Source: Armatimonadota bacterium
GTDB taxonomy: Bacteria > Armatimonadota > UBA10988
DNA: 16,478 nucleotides
Direction: 5' to 3'
Assembly: GCA_016183835.1 (NCBI GenBank)
Contig: JACPDV010000264.1
Span: forward strand, 1 to 16,478
Positions 8,570 through 15,298 of the stretch are shown one piece after another. The notes beneath the pieces are model-generated. The model was not told where the DNA came from, did not search any database, and was given only the letters and a program-made list of their open reading frames with translations. Position 1 is the first letter of the stretch. The number at the start of each line of letters is the position of its first letter. Made by a program: the position numbers and the translations under genes.

Positions 8570-9294
8570 TGCTGGTCCTGCTGTGCCGGCCGGAAATTGG
8601 GGACAGACCCCGTTTTCCCGACTTCCCGCACGACCTGGCGTTCGCCGCGGGCCGGCTCCGTGCCGAGGGGCACAGCGCCTACGTCGCCGACTCCGTGGCC
8701 ACCGGCGAGACGGCGCAGGGCTACCTCAACCGGATCGAGGACATCCTGGCCGATGTGGTGGCAGTCGCCACCTCGCCCGCGGGCCTGGCGGCGCACTGGC
8801 CGCTGCTTGCCGCCACCGCGGCGCAACACCCCACCGTGGTGCTCTGGCCGGGTGAGCCCGACGGCGCGGAGCTGTTCCTGGAGCTCCCCGGCGTGCGCGC
8901 GGTGGTGTGCGGCGAGCCGGACCTGGGCCTCCTGGCGGCGGTGGCGCTGCCGGAGCGCCGCGTCTACCCGCCCGACCCGACCCGCGATCTCGACCGGCTC
9001 CCGCTCCCCTACCGCGACTCGACCACCTACCTCTACCGCTGGCCCGGCCTGCCCGATGTGCCGCAGCTCCACGTCCGGGCCACACGCGGGCCGGGGCGGC
9101 TGCGGCCGGTGGTACAGATCGCCGAGGAGCTGGTCGTCTGCCGGCGGGCCTTCCCGCGGGCCGAGATGGTGGTGGTCACGGATCCCGGTCTGGACCGGGA
9201 GCCGGAGTACCTGGCGGCGCTGTGTGACCTGTTGGAGCGCGATGGCCGGCCGTGGGCGATTCCGGGCTGCGACAGGACGGACGGTTCTGCGGAT
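8569..9294 (+). pseudogene. Decayed B12-binding / radical SAM-like gene without its own stop
   Basis: ATG 8569 overlaps the upstream TGA. The N-terminal 140 or so residues look like a cobalamin-binding domain (FPHDLAFAAGRLRAEGHSAYVADS, DVVAVATSP, VVCGEPDLGLLAAV), followed by the linker typical before radical SAM (DLDRLPLPYRDSTTYLY). The expected CxxxCxxC cluster is absent: LHVRATRG runs directly into PGRLRPVVQIAEELVVC. Downstream pieces still resemble the barrel (FPRAEMVVVTDP, LAALCDLLERDGRPWAIPGC), but the C-terminal half is missing where a repeat element begins at about 9275-9295. The frame has no stop until 11208, where it coincides with the stop of the second CgeB-like gene. A 24-nt repeat is inserted in frame at codons 9-16. 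I infer a dead or dying relative of the fusion's radical SAM part. A cysteine-free, cobalamin-binding protein that still works is the alternative. Confidence 0.7.
8594..8617 (+). repeat. 24-nt palindromic repeat with GGGGACAGACCCC core
   Basis: GGGG (8599-8602) and CCCC (8608-8611) flank ACAGA, with AAA on the left (8594-8596) and TTTT on the right (8613-8616). The core is familiar to me as a dispersed repeat in many high-GC genomes, sometimes near REP-associated transposases; this is from memory. It lies inside the coding region at its 5' end, adds EIGDRPRF, and keeps the frame because its length is a multiple of three. Confidence 0.6.
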
Positions 9295-9410
9295 GTAGGG
9301 GCGACCCTTGTGGTCGCCCGTCCGTCCGGCCGAGGCGGGGAGGACGAGGCACCTCCGGCGACAGCAGATCCCGTGGACCAGAACCGGGCAACCACAAGGG
9401 TCGCCCCTAC
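9295..9410 (+). mobile_element. 116-bp MITE-like element with 26-bp terminal inverted repeats
   Basis: The left end (9295-9320) begins GTAGGGGCGACCC and the right end (9385-9410) finishes GGGTCGCCCCTAC. The two are reverse complements over 26 bp with one mismatch (A at 9390). Each end is itself a hairpin, GGGCGACC pairing with GGTCGCCC (9298-9305 with 9312-9319 on the left). A further pair, GGACGGACGG (9275-9284) with CCGTCCGTCC (9318-9327), may extend the element left to about 9275. There is no reading frame of its own, so it would need a transposase in trans. The sequence type is recalled as a common dispersed repeat in Armatimonadota, Chloroflexota and planctomycete-like genomes; recall only. 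It lies exactly between the decayed radical SAM-like gene and the next glycosyltransferase. Confidence 0.7.
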
Positions 9411-9445
9411 GGCTGTACGTCGTGGGGCAGCAGCTCGAGGTCTAC

Positions 9446-10282
9446 ATGTGCCCCGGCCTGGTCCGCGGCGCCCGCGAGGCCGGCTGCGACGCCCATGCCG
9501 TCGACTGCTTCGCCAACCCGCAGGACGTCGCCGCGCTGCTCGACTCCACTCCGGACGACGTCTGCCTCGTCGACCGCGGGCACGGCCTGTCCGCCGACGT
9601 GGTGCGCCGGATCCCCGCTCGCACCGTGCTCTACTACCCCGACATCCTGCCCACCCTGCACCACGCCAGCGCGCACGGCCGGCTGCGCTACGAGGAGTTC
9701 CGCAGCGTCGCCCCGGCCTACGACGACGTGATCCTCCACGACTACCACGCCCTCGAGTTCCTGCTCGGCGAGGGCTACCGCAACCTGCGCGGCGTCGTCA
9801 TCCTGCCCTTCGACCCGAGGCGCCACCGGGCCTACGGCCTCCCGCGCGACCTCGACGTGGTCTTCATCGGCTCGCCGTCGCCCCATCGCACGGCGTGGGT
9901 CGACACGCTCCGCGCCGCCGGGATCGACGTCGCCTGGCCCAACGCCTGGGGCGACCTCTTCGTCACGTGGCTCAATCGCGCCCGAATCGTGCTCAACCTG
10001 CACTTCGCCGAGACGCCCAACACCGAGCTGCGCATCGTCGAGGCGCTGGCCACGCGGAGCTTCGTGGTCAGCGAGCCGATCAGCGAGCCGGCGGCGTTTC
10101 AGGCCGGGGAGCACTTCGCGACCGCCACGCTGGAGACGGCGGCGGACGTGATCCGGCATTCCCTGGCCCACCCCGAGGAGCGCGAACGGATCGCCGCGCA
10201 GGGGCACGCCTACGTGCTCGGCCGGCACAGCTCGCGGCACTGCGTCGAAGAGATTCTGTCCCTTCTGCCGGAGCCGGCATGA
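9446..10282 (+). CDS. CgeB-like glycosyltransferase (first of two), 5' end disturbed
   Basis: Protein-like sequence begins right after the repeat element (LYVVGQQLEVY from 9413), but no good start remains there. ATG 9446 is chosen because GAGG (9437-9440) sits 5 nt upstream. GTG 9422 is an alternative, and a TTG at 9308 lies inside the element and is unlikely. From 9446 it gives 278 residues. The fold matches GT-B proteins of the CgeB/Glyco_trans_1_2 type: VVFIGSPSPHRTAWV at about 138, the segment ending RIVLNLHFAETP, and R196-IV-E199 within TELRIVEALATRSFVVSEP, equivalent to the donor-binding R-x-x-E region. The TGA (10280-10282) overlaps the next ATG as ATGA. The first beta strand is probably truncated relative to its ancestor. 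A nucleotide-sugar-dependent transferase acting with the downstream paralog is likely; the acceptor is unknown. Confidence 0.78.
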   Translation: MCPGLVRGAREAGCDAHAVDCFANPQDVAALLDSTPDDVCLVDRGHGLSADVVRRIPARTVLYYPDILPTLHHASAHGRLRYEEFRSVAPAYDDVILHDYHALEFLLGEGYRNLRGVVILPFDPRRHRAYGLPRDLDVVFIGSPSPHRTAWVDTLRAAGIDVAWPNAWGDLFVTWLNRARIVLNLHFAETPNTELRIVEALATRSFVVSEPISEPAAFQAGEHFATATLETAADVIRHSLAHPEERERIAAQGHAYVLGRHSSRHCVEEILSLLPEPA

Positions 10283-11208
10283 ACGGTCTGCGGATCGGGC
10301 TGCAACTGACCGTGGTGGGCACCTACACCGGTGCGGTGTGGGGCGACGAAGTGATGGCTCACGGCTTTGCCGACGCGCTCCGGGCCCAGCCCGAGGTGGC
10401 CGAGTGCGAGGTCTGGGACCCGTTCACCATCCACGACAACCTGGACCTCGTGATCAGCTTCTACGCCTGGCCGGAGACGCGGCTGGTGAAGGGCGTGCGC
10501 AACGTCTGGTGGTACCAGGCGCCGCGGTTGCGCGAGGAGCTGGGGCCCGTGACCGCGGCAGTGCCGCACTACGAGGCGATCCTCGCCGCCGGCCCGACGT
10601 TGCAGATGGAGGCGGCGGAGGCCGGCGCGGCGCGCACGCTGCTCTTGCCGATGTCGGCCAATCCCTCGGTCTACCGGCCGGTGGCGCCGCGGCCGGAGTA
10701 CGCGCACCCCATCGTCTTCGTCGCCAACCACAACCGCACGCGGGAAGAGGTGGAGCGTTACCTGCTGCCGCTGCTGCCGCTCGGGCTGCGGATCTACGGC
10801 AGCGGCTGGGAGCGCGAGCCGGAGCTGGTGGCGGCCGGCTGCCTGGAAGGGCGGATCCACCCCCACGACGTGCCGGCGCTGTACTCGTCGAGCAAGCTGG
10901 TCCTCTCGTGCCACAGCCCCTGGCACCGCAACCACGACGTGCCGACCTCGCGGCTCTGGGAGGCCACCTGCTGCGGCGCGCTGGTGCTCAGCGACCCGCT
11001 GCCCACGGCGGAGACGCTGTTCGGCGACACGCTGGTCTTCAGCGCGGGCGGCGAGGAGCTGGCGGAGGTGGCGGCGATCCTCCTCGAGCACGACGAGCTG
11101 CGCCGGGCCAGGGCGGCGGCGGCGCGCGAGCGGGTCCTGGCGGGGCTGACCTTCGACCGTCATGCGCGGCGGGTGCTCGACTTCCTGATCGGGCAGCACG
11201 GCACCTGA
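10279..11208 (+). CDS. CgeB-like glycosyltransferase (second of two)
   Basis: ATG 10279 overlaps the upstream stop by 4 nt (ATGA), so it is probably translated by coupling. The protein has 309 residues with no signal peptide or membrane helix. The N-terminal Rossmann half begins LRIGLQLTVVGTYTGAVWGD. The C-terminal half starts at about residue 145 (IVFVANHNRTREEVERYL), then HPHDVPALYSSSKLVLSCH at about 194, and R225-LW-E228 within SRLWEATCCGALVLSDP. This matches the R-x-x-E spacing and the following switch to a beta strand seen in the preceding gene. Both are of CgeB-like GT-B type, and their shared layout suggests an old tandem duplication. It ends the 4390-11208 block. It probably adds a sugar to the same product as its neighbours. 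Confidence 0.85.
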   Translation: MNGLRIGLQLTVVGTYTGAVWGDEVMAHGFADALRAQPEVAECEVWDPFTIHDNLDLVISFYAWPETRLVKGVRNVWWYQAPRLREELGPVTAAVPHYEAILAAGPTLQMEAAEAGAARTLLLPMSANPSVYRPVAPRPEYAHPIVFVANHNRTREEVERYLLPLLPLGLRIYGSGWEREPELVAAGCLEGRIHPHDVPALYSSSKLVLSCHSPWHRNHDVPTSRLWEATCCGALVLSDPLPTAETLFGDTLVFSAGGEELAEVAAILLEHDELRRARAAAARERVLAGLTFDRHARRVLDFLIGQHGT

Positions 11209-11225
11209 TCTCGCGCCGGACGGAT

Positions 11226-11254
11226 TTGCCACTTATCCGCTCTTGGAGTAGACT
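11226..11254 (+). promoter_or_regulatory. Candidate sigma70-type promoter of the cyclase gene
   Basis: TTGCCA (11226-11231, five of six matches to TTGACA) and TAGACT (11249-11254, four of six to TATAAT) are separated by exactly 17 nt. They lie in the AT-richest part of the 92-nt gap between the glycosyltransferase stop and the cyclase TTG. A start site near 11261 would give a leader of about 40 nt. No mapped transcript supports it. Confidence 0.45.
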
Positions 11255-11257
11255 CGC

Positions 11258-11291
11258 GTCCGCCTGCGGCGGCCATCGGCCGGCAGCGGAC
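11258..11291 (+). other. Possible leader hairpin before the cyclase start
   Basis: GTCCGC (11258-11263) is complementary to GCGGAC (11286-11291), and inside it CGGCC (11270-11274) pairs with GGCCG (11278-11282) across an ATC loop. It would occupy most of the predicted short 5' leader just before the TTG at 11301. Such pairing arises easily in GC-rich DNA, so this is a weak call. Confidence 0.25.
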
Positions 11292-11300
11292 CGCTGACTC

Positions 11301-13316
11301 TTGGCACTCAAGCTCACCCCGGCCACCACGCCCGTCACCGGCACCGCCGCTCTGGAGCGTTGCATCGGCCGCGCCGTGGACTGGCTGATTGACCGGCAGG
11401 ACCTCCGCGGCTGGTGGTGCGGCAATCTCGAATCCAACCCCTCCATGGAGGCCGAGTGGATCCTCTGCATGCACTTCCTCGGCGTGCGGGAGGACCCGAA
11501 GTACCCCGGCGTGGTGCAGGCCGTGCTCAACACGCAGCGCGACGACGGCTCGTGGGAGAACTACCACGCCGCCCCGGCGGGCGACATCAGCACCACCGTG
11601 GAGTGCTACGCCGCGCTCCGCGCCGCCGGCATCCCCGCCGCCGACCCGCGCCTGGCCCGCGCCCGCGAGTGGATCCTCGCCCACGGCGGGCTCGCCAAGG
11701 TGCGCGTCTTCACCCGCTTCTGGCTCGCCCTGATCGGCGAGTGGCCGTGGGACGGCACCCCCACGCTGCCGCCCGAGATGATCTTCTTCCCCGTCTGGTT
11801 CCCCTTCAACGTCTACGCCTTCAGCTCCTGGGCGCGCGGCACGCTGGTGCCCCTCAGCATCCTCTCCGCCGAGCGGCCCGTGCGCCCGCTGCCCGACGAC
11901 CGCCGGCTCGAAGAGCTGTTTCCCGACGGGCGCGAGCGGATGGACTACCATCTCCCCCGCCGCGGCGGACGGTTCTCGTGGGAGCGGCTGTTCTTCGTCT
12001 TCGACCGGCTGGCCTGCTCCTACGCCAAGCTTCCTTGGCACCCGCGGCGCGGCGAGGCGGTCAAGGTCTGCCTGGAGTGGATCATCGAGCGGCAGGAGGC
12101 CGACGGCTGCTGGGGCGGGATTCAGCCGCCGTGGGTCTACTCGCTGATGGCCCTGCACGTCGAGGGCTACGACCTCGACCACCCGGTGGTCGCCAAGGGT
12201 CTGCAGGCGTTCGGCCCGCCGTGGTCGTACGAGCGCGTCGGCGGCACCTTCGTGCAGGCCTGCATGTCGCCCGTGTGGGACACGGTGCTCGCGCTCGAAG
12301 GGCTGCTCGACTGTGGGCTCGACGGCCACGCCGAGCCGGTCCGCCGGGCCCTCGACTGGGTGCTCGACGAGCAAGTGCAGTCACACGGCGACTGGCAGTT
12401 CAAGTCGCCGCGGCTGGAGCCGGGCGGCTGGGCGTTCGAGTTCGAGAACGACACCTACCCCGACGTGGACGACTCCGCCGTCGCGCTGCTGGTGCTGGCT
12501 CGGCTCCGGGAGAGCTGCCCGGACCGGCCGCGGCTCGATCAGGCCATCCGGCGCGGCCTGGCCTGGGTGCTGGGGATGCGCTCCAAGGGCGGCGCCTGGG
12601 CGGCGTTCGACAAGGACAACACGCACCGGCTGGTGAGCAAGATCCCGTTCTGCGATTTCGGCGAGGCACTCGACCCGCCCAGCGTGGACGTCACCGCGCA
12701 CGTGGTGGAGGCGCTGGGCTGTCTCGGCCGCGACCTGCGCGACCCGGTAGTGCGGCGGGCCGTGGACTACATCAGGCGCGAGCAGGAGGCCGACGGGAGC
12801 TGGTTCGGCCGCTGGGGGGTCAACCACATCTACGGCACCGGCGCGGTGCTCCCGGCGCTCCGGGCCGTGGGCGAGGACATGACGAGCTGGTACGTCCGCC
12901 ACGCCGCCGACTGGATCGTCGGGCGGCAGAACGAGGACGGCGGCTGGGGCGAGACCTGCGCCTCGTACATGGACGAGACGCTCCGCGGGGTCGGCGCGAG
13001 CACGGCCTCGCAGACCGCCTGGGCGCTGCTGGCGTTGCTGGCGACCGAGAGCTCGCGCTACACCGAGTCCATCCGCCGCGGCGTGGACTGGCTGACCGCG
13101 ACCCAGCGCGCGGACGGCACGTGGGACGAGGATGCCTACACGGGCGCCGGCTTCCCCGGCTACGGCGTGGGCCGGCGGGTGGATCTCCAGCGCGTCCGCG
13201 ATCAGCTCGGGCAGGGCACCGAGCTGGGGCGCGGGTTCATGATCAACTACAACCTCTACCGCCACTACTTCCCGCTGATGGCCCTCGGGCGGGCGCGGAA
13301 GGTGCTCGGCGCATAA
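11301..13316 (+). CDS. shc: Squalene-hopene cyclase
   Basis: This class II terpene cyclase folds squalene into hopene and diplopterol at the membrane, the first committed step of hopanoid synthesis. Its 671 residues fit the family's usual 630-720. The protonation motif DxDD is present as D388-V-D390-D391 (YPDVDDSAVALL). The N-terminus has the typical GWWCGNLESNPSMEAEWIL. QW motifs recur (QRDDGSW, QEADGCWGG, QEADGSW, QNEDGGWGE, QRADGTW). The C-terminus NYNLYRHYFPLMALGR is also typical. TTG 11301 is the first possible start, because an in-frame TGA at 11295-11297 lies just upstream and later starts would cut family-conserved sequence. No strong ribosome site is visible, so translation may be modest. 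Squalene-forming hpnC/D/E and side-chain genes such as hpnH are not in the window. Its stop lies 3 nt from the convergent SMR-like gene. Confidence 0.96.
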   Translation: MALKLTPATTPVTGTAALERCIGRAVDWLIDRQDLRGWWCGNLESNPSMEAEWILCMHFLGVREDPKYPGVVQAVLNTQRDDGSWENYHAAPAGDISTTVECYAALRAAGIPAADPRLARAREWILAHGGLAKVRVFTRFWLALIGEWPWDGTPTLPPEMIFFPVWFPFNVYAFSSWARGTLVPLSILSAERPVRPLPDDRRLEELFPDGRERMDYHLPRRGGRFSWERLFFVFDRLACSYAKLPWHPRRGEAVKVCLEWIIERQEADGCWGGIQPPWVYSLMALHVEGYDLDHPVVAKGLQAFGPPWSYERVGGTFVQACMSPVWDTVLALEGLLDCGLDGHAEPVRRALDWVLDEQVQSHGDWQFKSPRLEPGGWAFEFENDTYPDVDDSAVALLVLARLRESCPDRPRLDQAIRRGLAWVLGMRSKGGAWAAFDKDNTHRLVSKIPFCDFGEALDPPSVDVTAHVVEALGCLGRDLRDPVVRRAVDYIRREQEADGSWFGRWGVNHIYGTGAVLPALRAVGEDMTSWYVRHAADWIVGRQNEDGGWGETCASYMDETLRGVGASTASQTAWALLALLATESSRYTESIRRGVDWLTATQRADGTWDEDAYTGAGFPGYGVGRRVDLQRVRDQLGQGTELGRGFMINYNLYRHYFPLMALGRARKVLGA

Positions 13317-13319
13317 GGC

Positions 13320-13649
13320 TCAGCGCTTGAGCGGCGAGCCGAACTGGATCACCAGGCCGCCCACTACGATGATCGCCAGCCCGAGCCAGGTGGTGGTCGC
13401 GACCTGCTCGCGGAAGACGAACCGGCCGCACAGCACGCTGACGAGGGCAAACACGGCGACGTAGACGCCCAGCAGCCGCGAGAAGTCCCACCGCACGGAG
13501 TTGACGACGAGGCCGTAGCCGCCCAGCACGACCAGCCCGGCCACGACCATGGCCAAGCCGCTGTCGCGCAGTCCGCGCCGGATCAGGGCATCGCCGCCGA
13601 CCTCCAGGGCTGCCGCCAGCACGAACACGAGCCAGGCCAGTGCGCTCAC
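13320..13649 (-). CDS. SMR/DMT-like four-helix membrane transporter
   Basis: The protein has 109 residues, starting at GTG 13649 with an excellent ribosome site, GGAGGTGA, about 5 nt upstream. The open frame could extend to 13739, but the added 30 residues are Arg/Gly/Pro-rich and unlike a protein start. Four hydrophobic segments are visible: ALAWLVFVLAAALEVGGDAL, LAMVVAGLVVLGGYGLVV, LLGVYVAVFALVSVLCG and TTWLGLAIIVVGGLVIQFG. The first carries a glutamate in the position of the essential Glu14 of small multidrug resistance transporters. SMR proteins act as dimers that exchange protons for cationic compounds, guanidinium or polyamines. The VFREQV-type loop before helix 4 is also typical of the drug/metabolite superfamily. 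The sulfatase lies 115 nt upstream on the same strand, but a candidate promoter in that gap suggests separate transcription. The substrate cannot be told from sequence. Confidence 0.85.
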   Translation of the reverse strand: MSALAWLVFVLAAALEVGGDALIRRGLRDSGLAMVVAGLVVLGGYGLVVNSVRWDFSRLLGVYVAVFALVSVLCGRFVFREQVATTTWLGLAIIVVGGLVIQFGSPLKR

Positions 13650-13665
13650 GGCGTCACCTCCTCCA

Positions 13666-13691
13666 CCGCCCGAACGCGAAGCGGCGGGCGG
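13666..13691 (-). promoter_or_regulatory. Stable hairpin just upstream of the transporter ribosome site
   Basis: A perfect 7-bp GC stem, CCGCCCG (13666-13672) with CGGGCGG (13685-13691), encloses CGC-GAA-GCG (13675-13683). On the plus strand the inner part contains GCGAAGC, known as an exceptionally stable mini-hairpin in DNA. In the transcript it lies directly before the GGAGG ribosome site, so it could influence translation. A chance GC-rich palindrome is possible. Confidence 0.4.
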
Positions 13692-13710
13692 ACCCGACGG
13701 TCTCGCCGTC

Positions 13711-13739
13711 CGTATGGAGCCGACCCGGCGTGCTGTCAA
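13711..13739 (-). promoter_or_regulatory. Candidate promoter with perfect TTGACA for the transporter gene
   Basis: On the minus strand TTGACA (13739-13734) is followed after 17 nt by CATACG (13716-13711), a weak -10 with three of six matches. A perfect -35 box in such GC-rich DNA, located between the sulfatase stop and the transporter start, is unlikely to be random. It would give a leader of about 55 nt containing the hairpin at 13666-13691. Confidence 0.4.
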
Positions 13740-13764
13740 GGAGCGGCCCGCGCCACGGCTCGCC

Positions 13765-15258
13765 TCACTTCGGCCGCTGCGCGTCGGCCATCGGCAGGCC
13801 CGTGTCGTAGTCGAGCTGGCGCGGCTCGTACTCCTCGTTCTCCCGCTGCCGCGTGTAGCCGGTGTAGGCCCAGGTCGCGGGCCGCGCGTCGGCCCGCCAC
13901 GGACGGCGCTCCCAGCAGTAGCCGCGGAACGGGTCGCGCGTCTGGTTCATCCACTCCAGCAGCCGGTCGTGCAGCGCGTCCCGCGCGGCGGCGTGGGCCG
14001 GGGAGTCGATCAGGTTCGTCAGCTCCTGCGGGTCCGCCGCCAGGTCGTACAGCTCGTCGGTGCAGAGCAGGTTGATCACCAGCTTGTACTGCCCGTCGCA
14101 CACCGCGCGCACCGGCTGGAACCCGCCGAAGCCGTCGTGGTCCACCTCGAAGCGGCCGAACTCCATGAAGATCCGTTCGTTGACAGCGCTCCGCGGGTCG
14201 CGGATCGCGGGCAGCATGCTCCGGCCTTCGAGCAGCTTCGGCTGAGGCAGGCCGAGGGCGTCGAGCACCGTGGGGACCAGGTCGATGTGCGAGGTCGGGT
14301 GTGGGCAGACCGCCCCGGCGGGCGCCTCGCCGGGCCAGCGCACGAGGAAGGGGATGTGGGTCATCTCCTCGTACATCGCCGGGCCCTTGCCGTGGAGGCA
14401 GTGCGAGGCCAGCGCATCGCCGTGGTCCGACGTGTAGATCACCAGCGCCTCCGGCGCGTGACGGTCGATCGCGTCGAGCACGCGGCCGAGCTGGTGGTCC
14501 ACGAAGCTGTTGCAGGCCAGGAAGTAGAGCGGCCGGAGGGTGAGCGCGTCGCGATCGCTCTCCAGCGCCGGCCCCGCCCAGATGCGTTGGTGCTCGGGCT
14601 TGCCCTCGAGGGTGTCCCACACGTTCGGGCTCTTCGGCCACTCGTAGCCGCGGTAGAGGTCCACGTACTCCCGCGGGCAGACGAACGGGCCGTGCGGCTC
14701 ATCGTAGCTCACCACCAGGCAGAACGGCTCCTCCGTGTGTCGCTCGAGGAAGCGGATCGCGCGGTCGGAGCAGCGGTGGCCGAAACAGAACTCCTCGGTC
14801 AGGTCGGGATCCTCACACAGCGCGGTGCGGCGCGAGCGGGCGCGGTCCTCGGGCGAGAGCTCCTCGAGGTAGCAGCGCATGTCGTACCAGTAGTCGGGGT
14901 CCCAGCCGTCGGGGCAGCGGCCGAGGCCGAAGTAGTCGCCGCCGTCGAGGTGCCACTTGCCGATGTAGGCAGTGTGAATGCCCTGGTCATGGACCCGCTG
15001 ACCGAGGGTCTTGACGTTGTCGCCGAGGGCCATGCTGTTGCCCCACATGCCGTTGCTGTGAGGAAAAGTGCCGGTGAACATGGCGGCACGCGCCGGGCCG
15101 CACACCGGCTGGCAGGTGTAGGCCCGGTCGAAGCGCACGCCTTGCGAAGCGAAGCGGTCCAGGTGGGGCGTGTGCATGGCCGCGTTGCCGTAGCAGCCGA
15201 GCATGTCCGTGCGCTGAGTGTCGGTCATGAGCAGGATGACCTGACATGGAGTGCCCAT
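13765..15258 (-). CDS. Type I (Cys-type) sulfatase
   Basis: This sulfatase-family enzyme hydrolyses sulfate esters with a formylglycine made from a cysteine. The signature is C53-G-P-A-R57 followed by AAMFTG. GKWH is at 100-103 and the later metal site is TSDHGD (D278, H279), with H289-G-K291. D13 (LMTDTQR) is the N-terminal metal ligand, and its usual acidic partner is Thr14 here. ATG 15258 gives 497 residues, normal for the family. ATG 15279 is possible. Extending to 15381 would only add residues translated from the repeat in the spacer. No signal peptide is evident, unusual for a family that often acts outside the cytoplasm. A formylglycine-generating enzyme or anaerobic maturase must be encoded elsewhere. 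The C-terminal LYDLAADPQELTNLIDSP is typical of polysaccharide and choline-type sulfatases. The substrate is undetermined. Confidence 0.92.
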   Translation of the reverse strand: MGTPCQVILLMTDTQRTDMLGCYGNAAMHTPHLDRFASQGVRFDRAYTCQPVCGPARAAMFTGTFPHSNGMWGNSMALGDNVKTLGQRVHDQGIHTAYIGKWHLDGGDYFGLGRCPDGWDPDYWYDMRCYLEELSPEDRARSRRTALCEDPDLTEEFCFGHRCSDRAIRFLERHTEEPFCLVVSYDEPHGPFVCPREYVDLYRGYEWPKSPNVWDTLEGKPEHQRIWAGPALESDRDALTLRPLYFLACNSFVDHQLGRVLDAIDRHAPEALVIYTSDHGDALASHCLHGKGPAMYEEMTHIPFLVRWPGEAPAGAVCPHPTSHIDLVPTVLDALGLPQPKLLEGRSMLPAIRDPRSAVNERIFMEFGRFEVDHDGFGGFQPVRAVCDGQYKLVINLLCTDELYDLAADPQELTNLIDSPAHAAARDALHDRLLEWMNQTRDPFRGYCWERRPWRADARPATWAYTGYTRQRENEEYEPRQLDYDTGLPMADAQRPK

Positions 15259-15298
15259 ATGGTCAGGTTCGGCGCCCATGCCTGAGGGACCTGCCGGT

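Noticed and set aside
9308..9412. TTG 9308 as the real start of the first CgeB-like gene
   Set aside because: The codon and the following 34 residues lie inside the inverted-repeat element and do not resemble glycosyltransferase sequence.
13650..13704. Guanidine-II (mini-ykkC) riboswitch before the SMR-like gene
   Set aside because: SMR genes often carry it, but the paired ACGR loops that define it are not present in this leader.
13549..15285. 578-codon plus-strand frame across the transporter start and the sulfatase
   Set aside because: It is antisense to a sulfatase with intact catalytic motifs; its product is Val/Arg/Ala-rich and unrecognisable.
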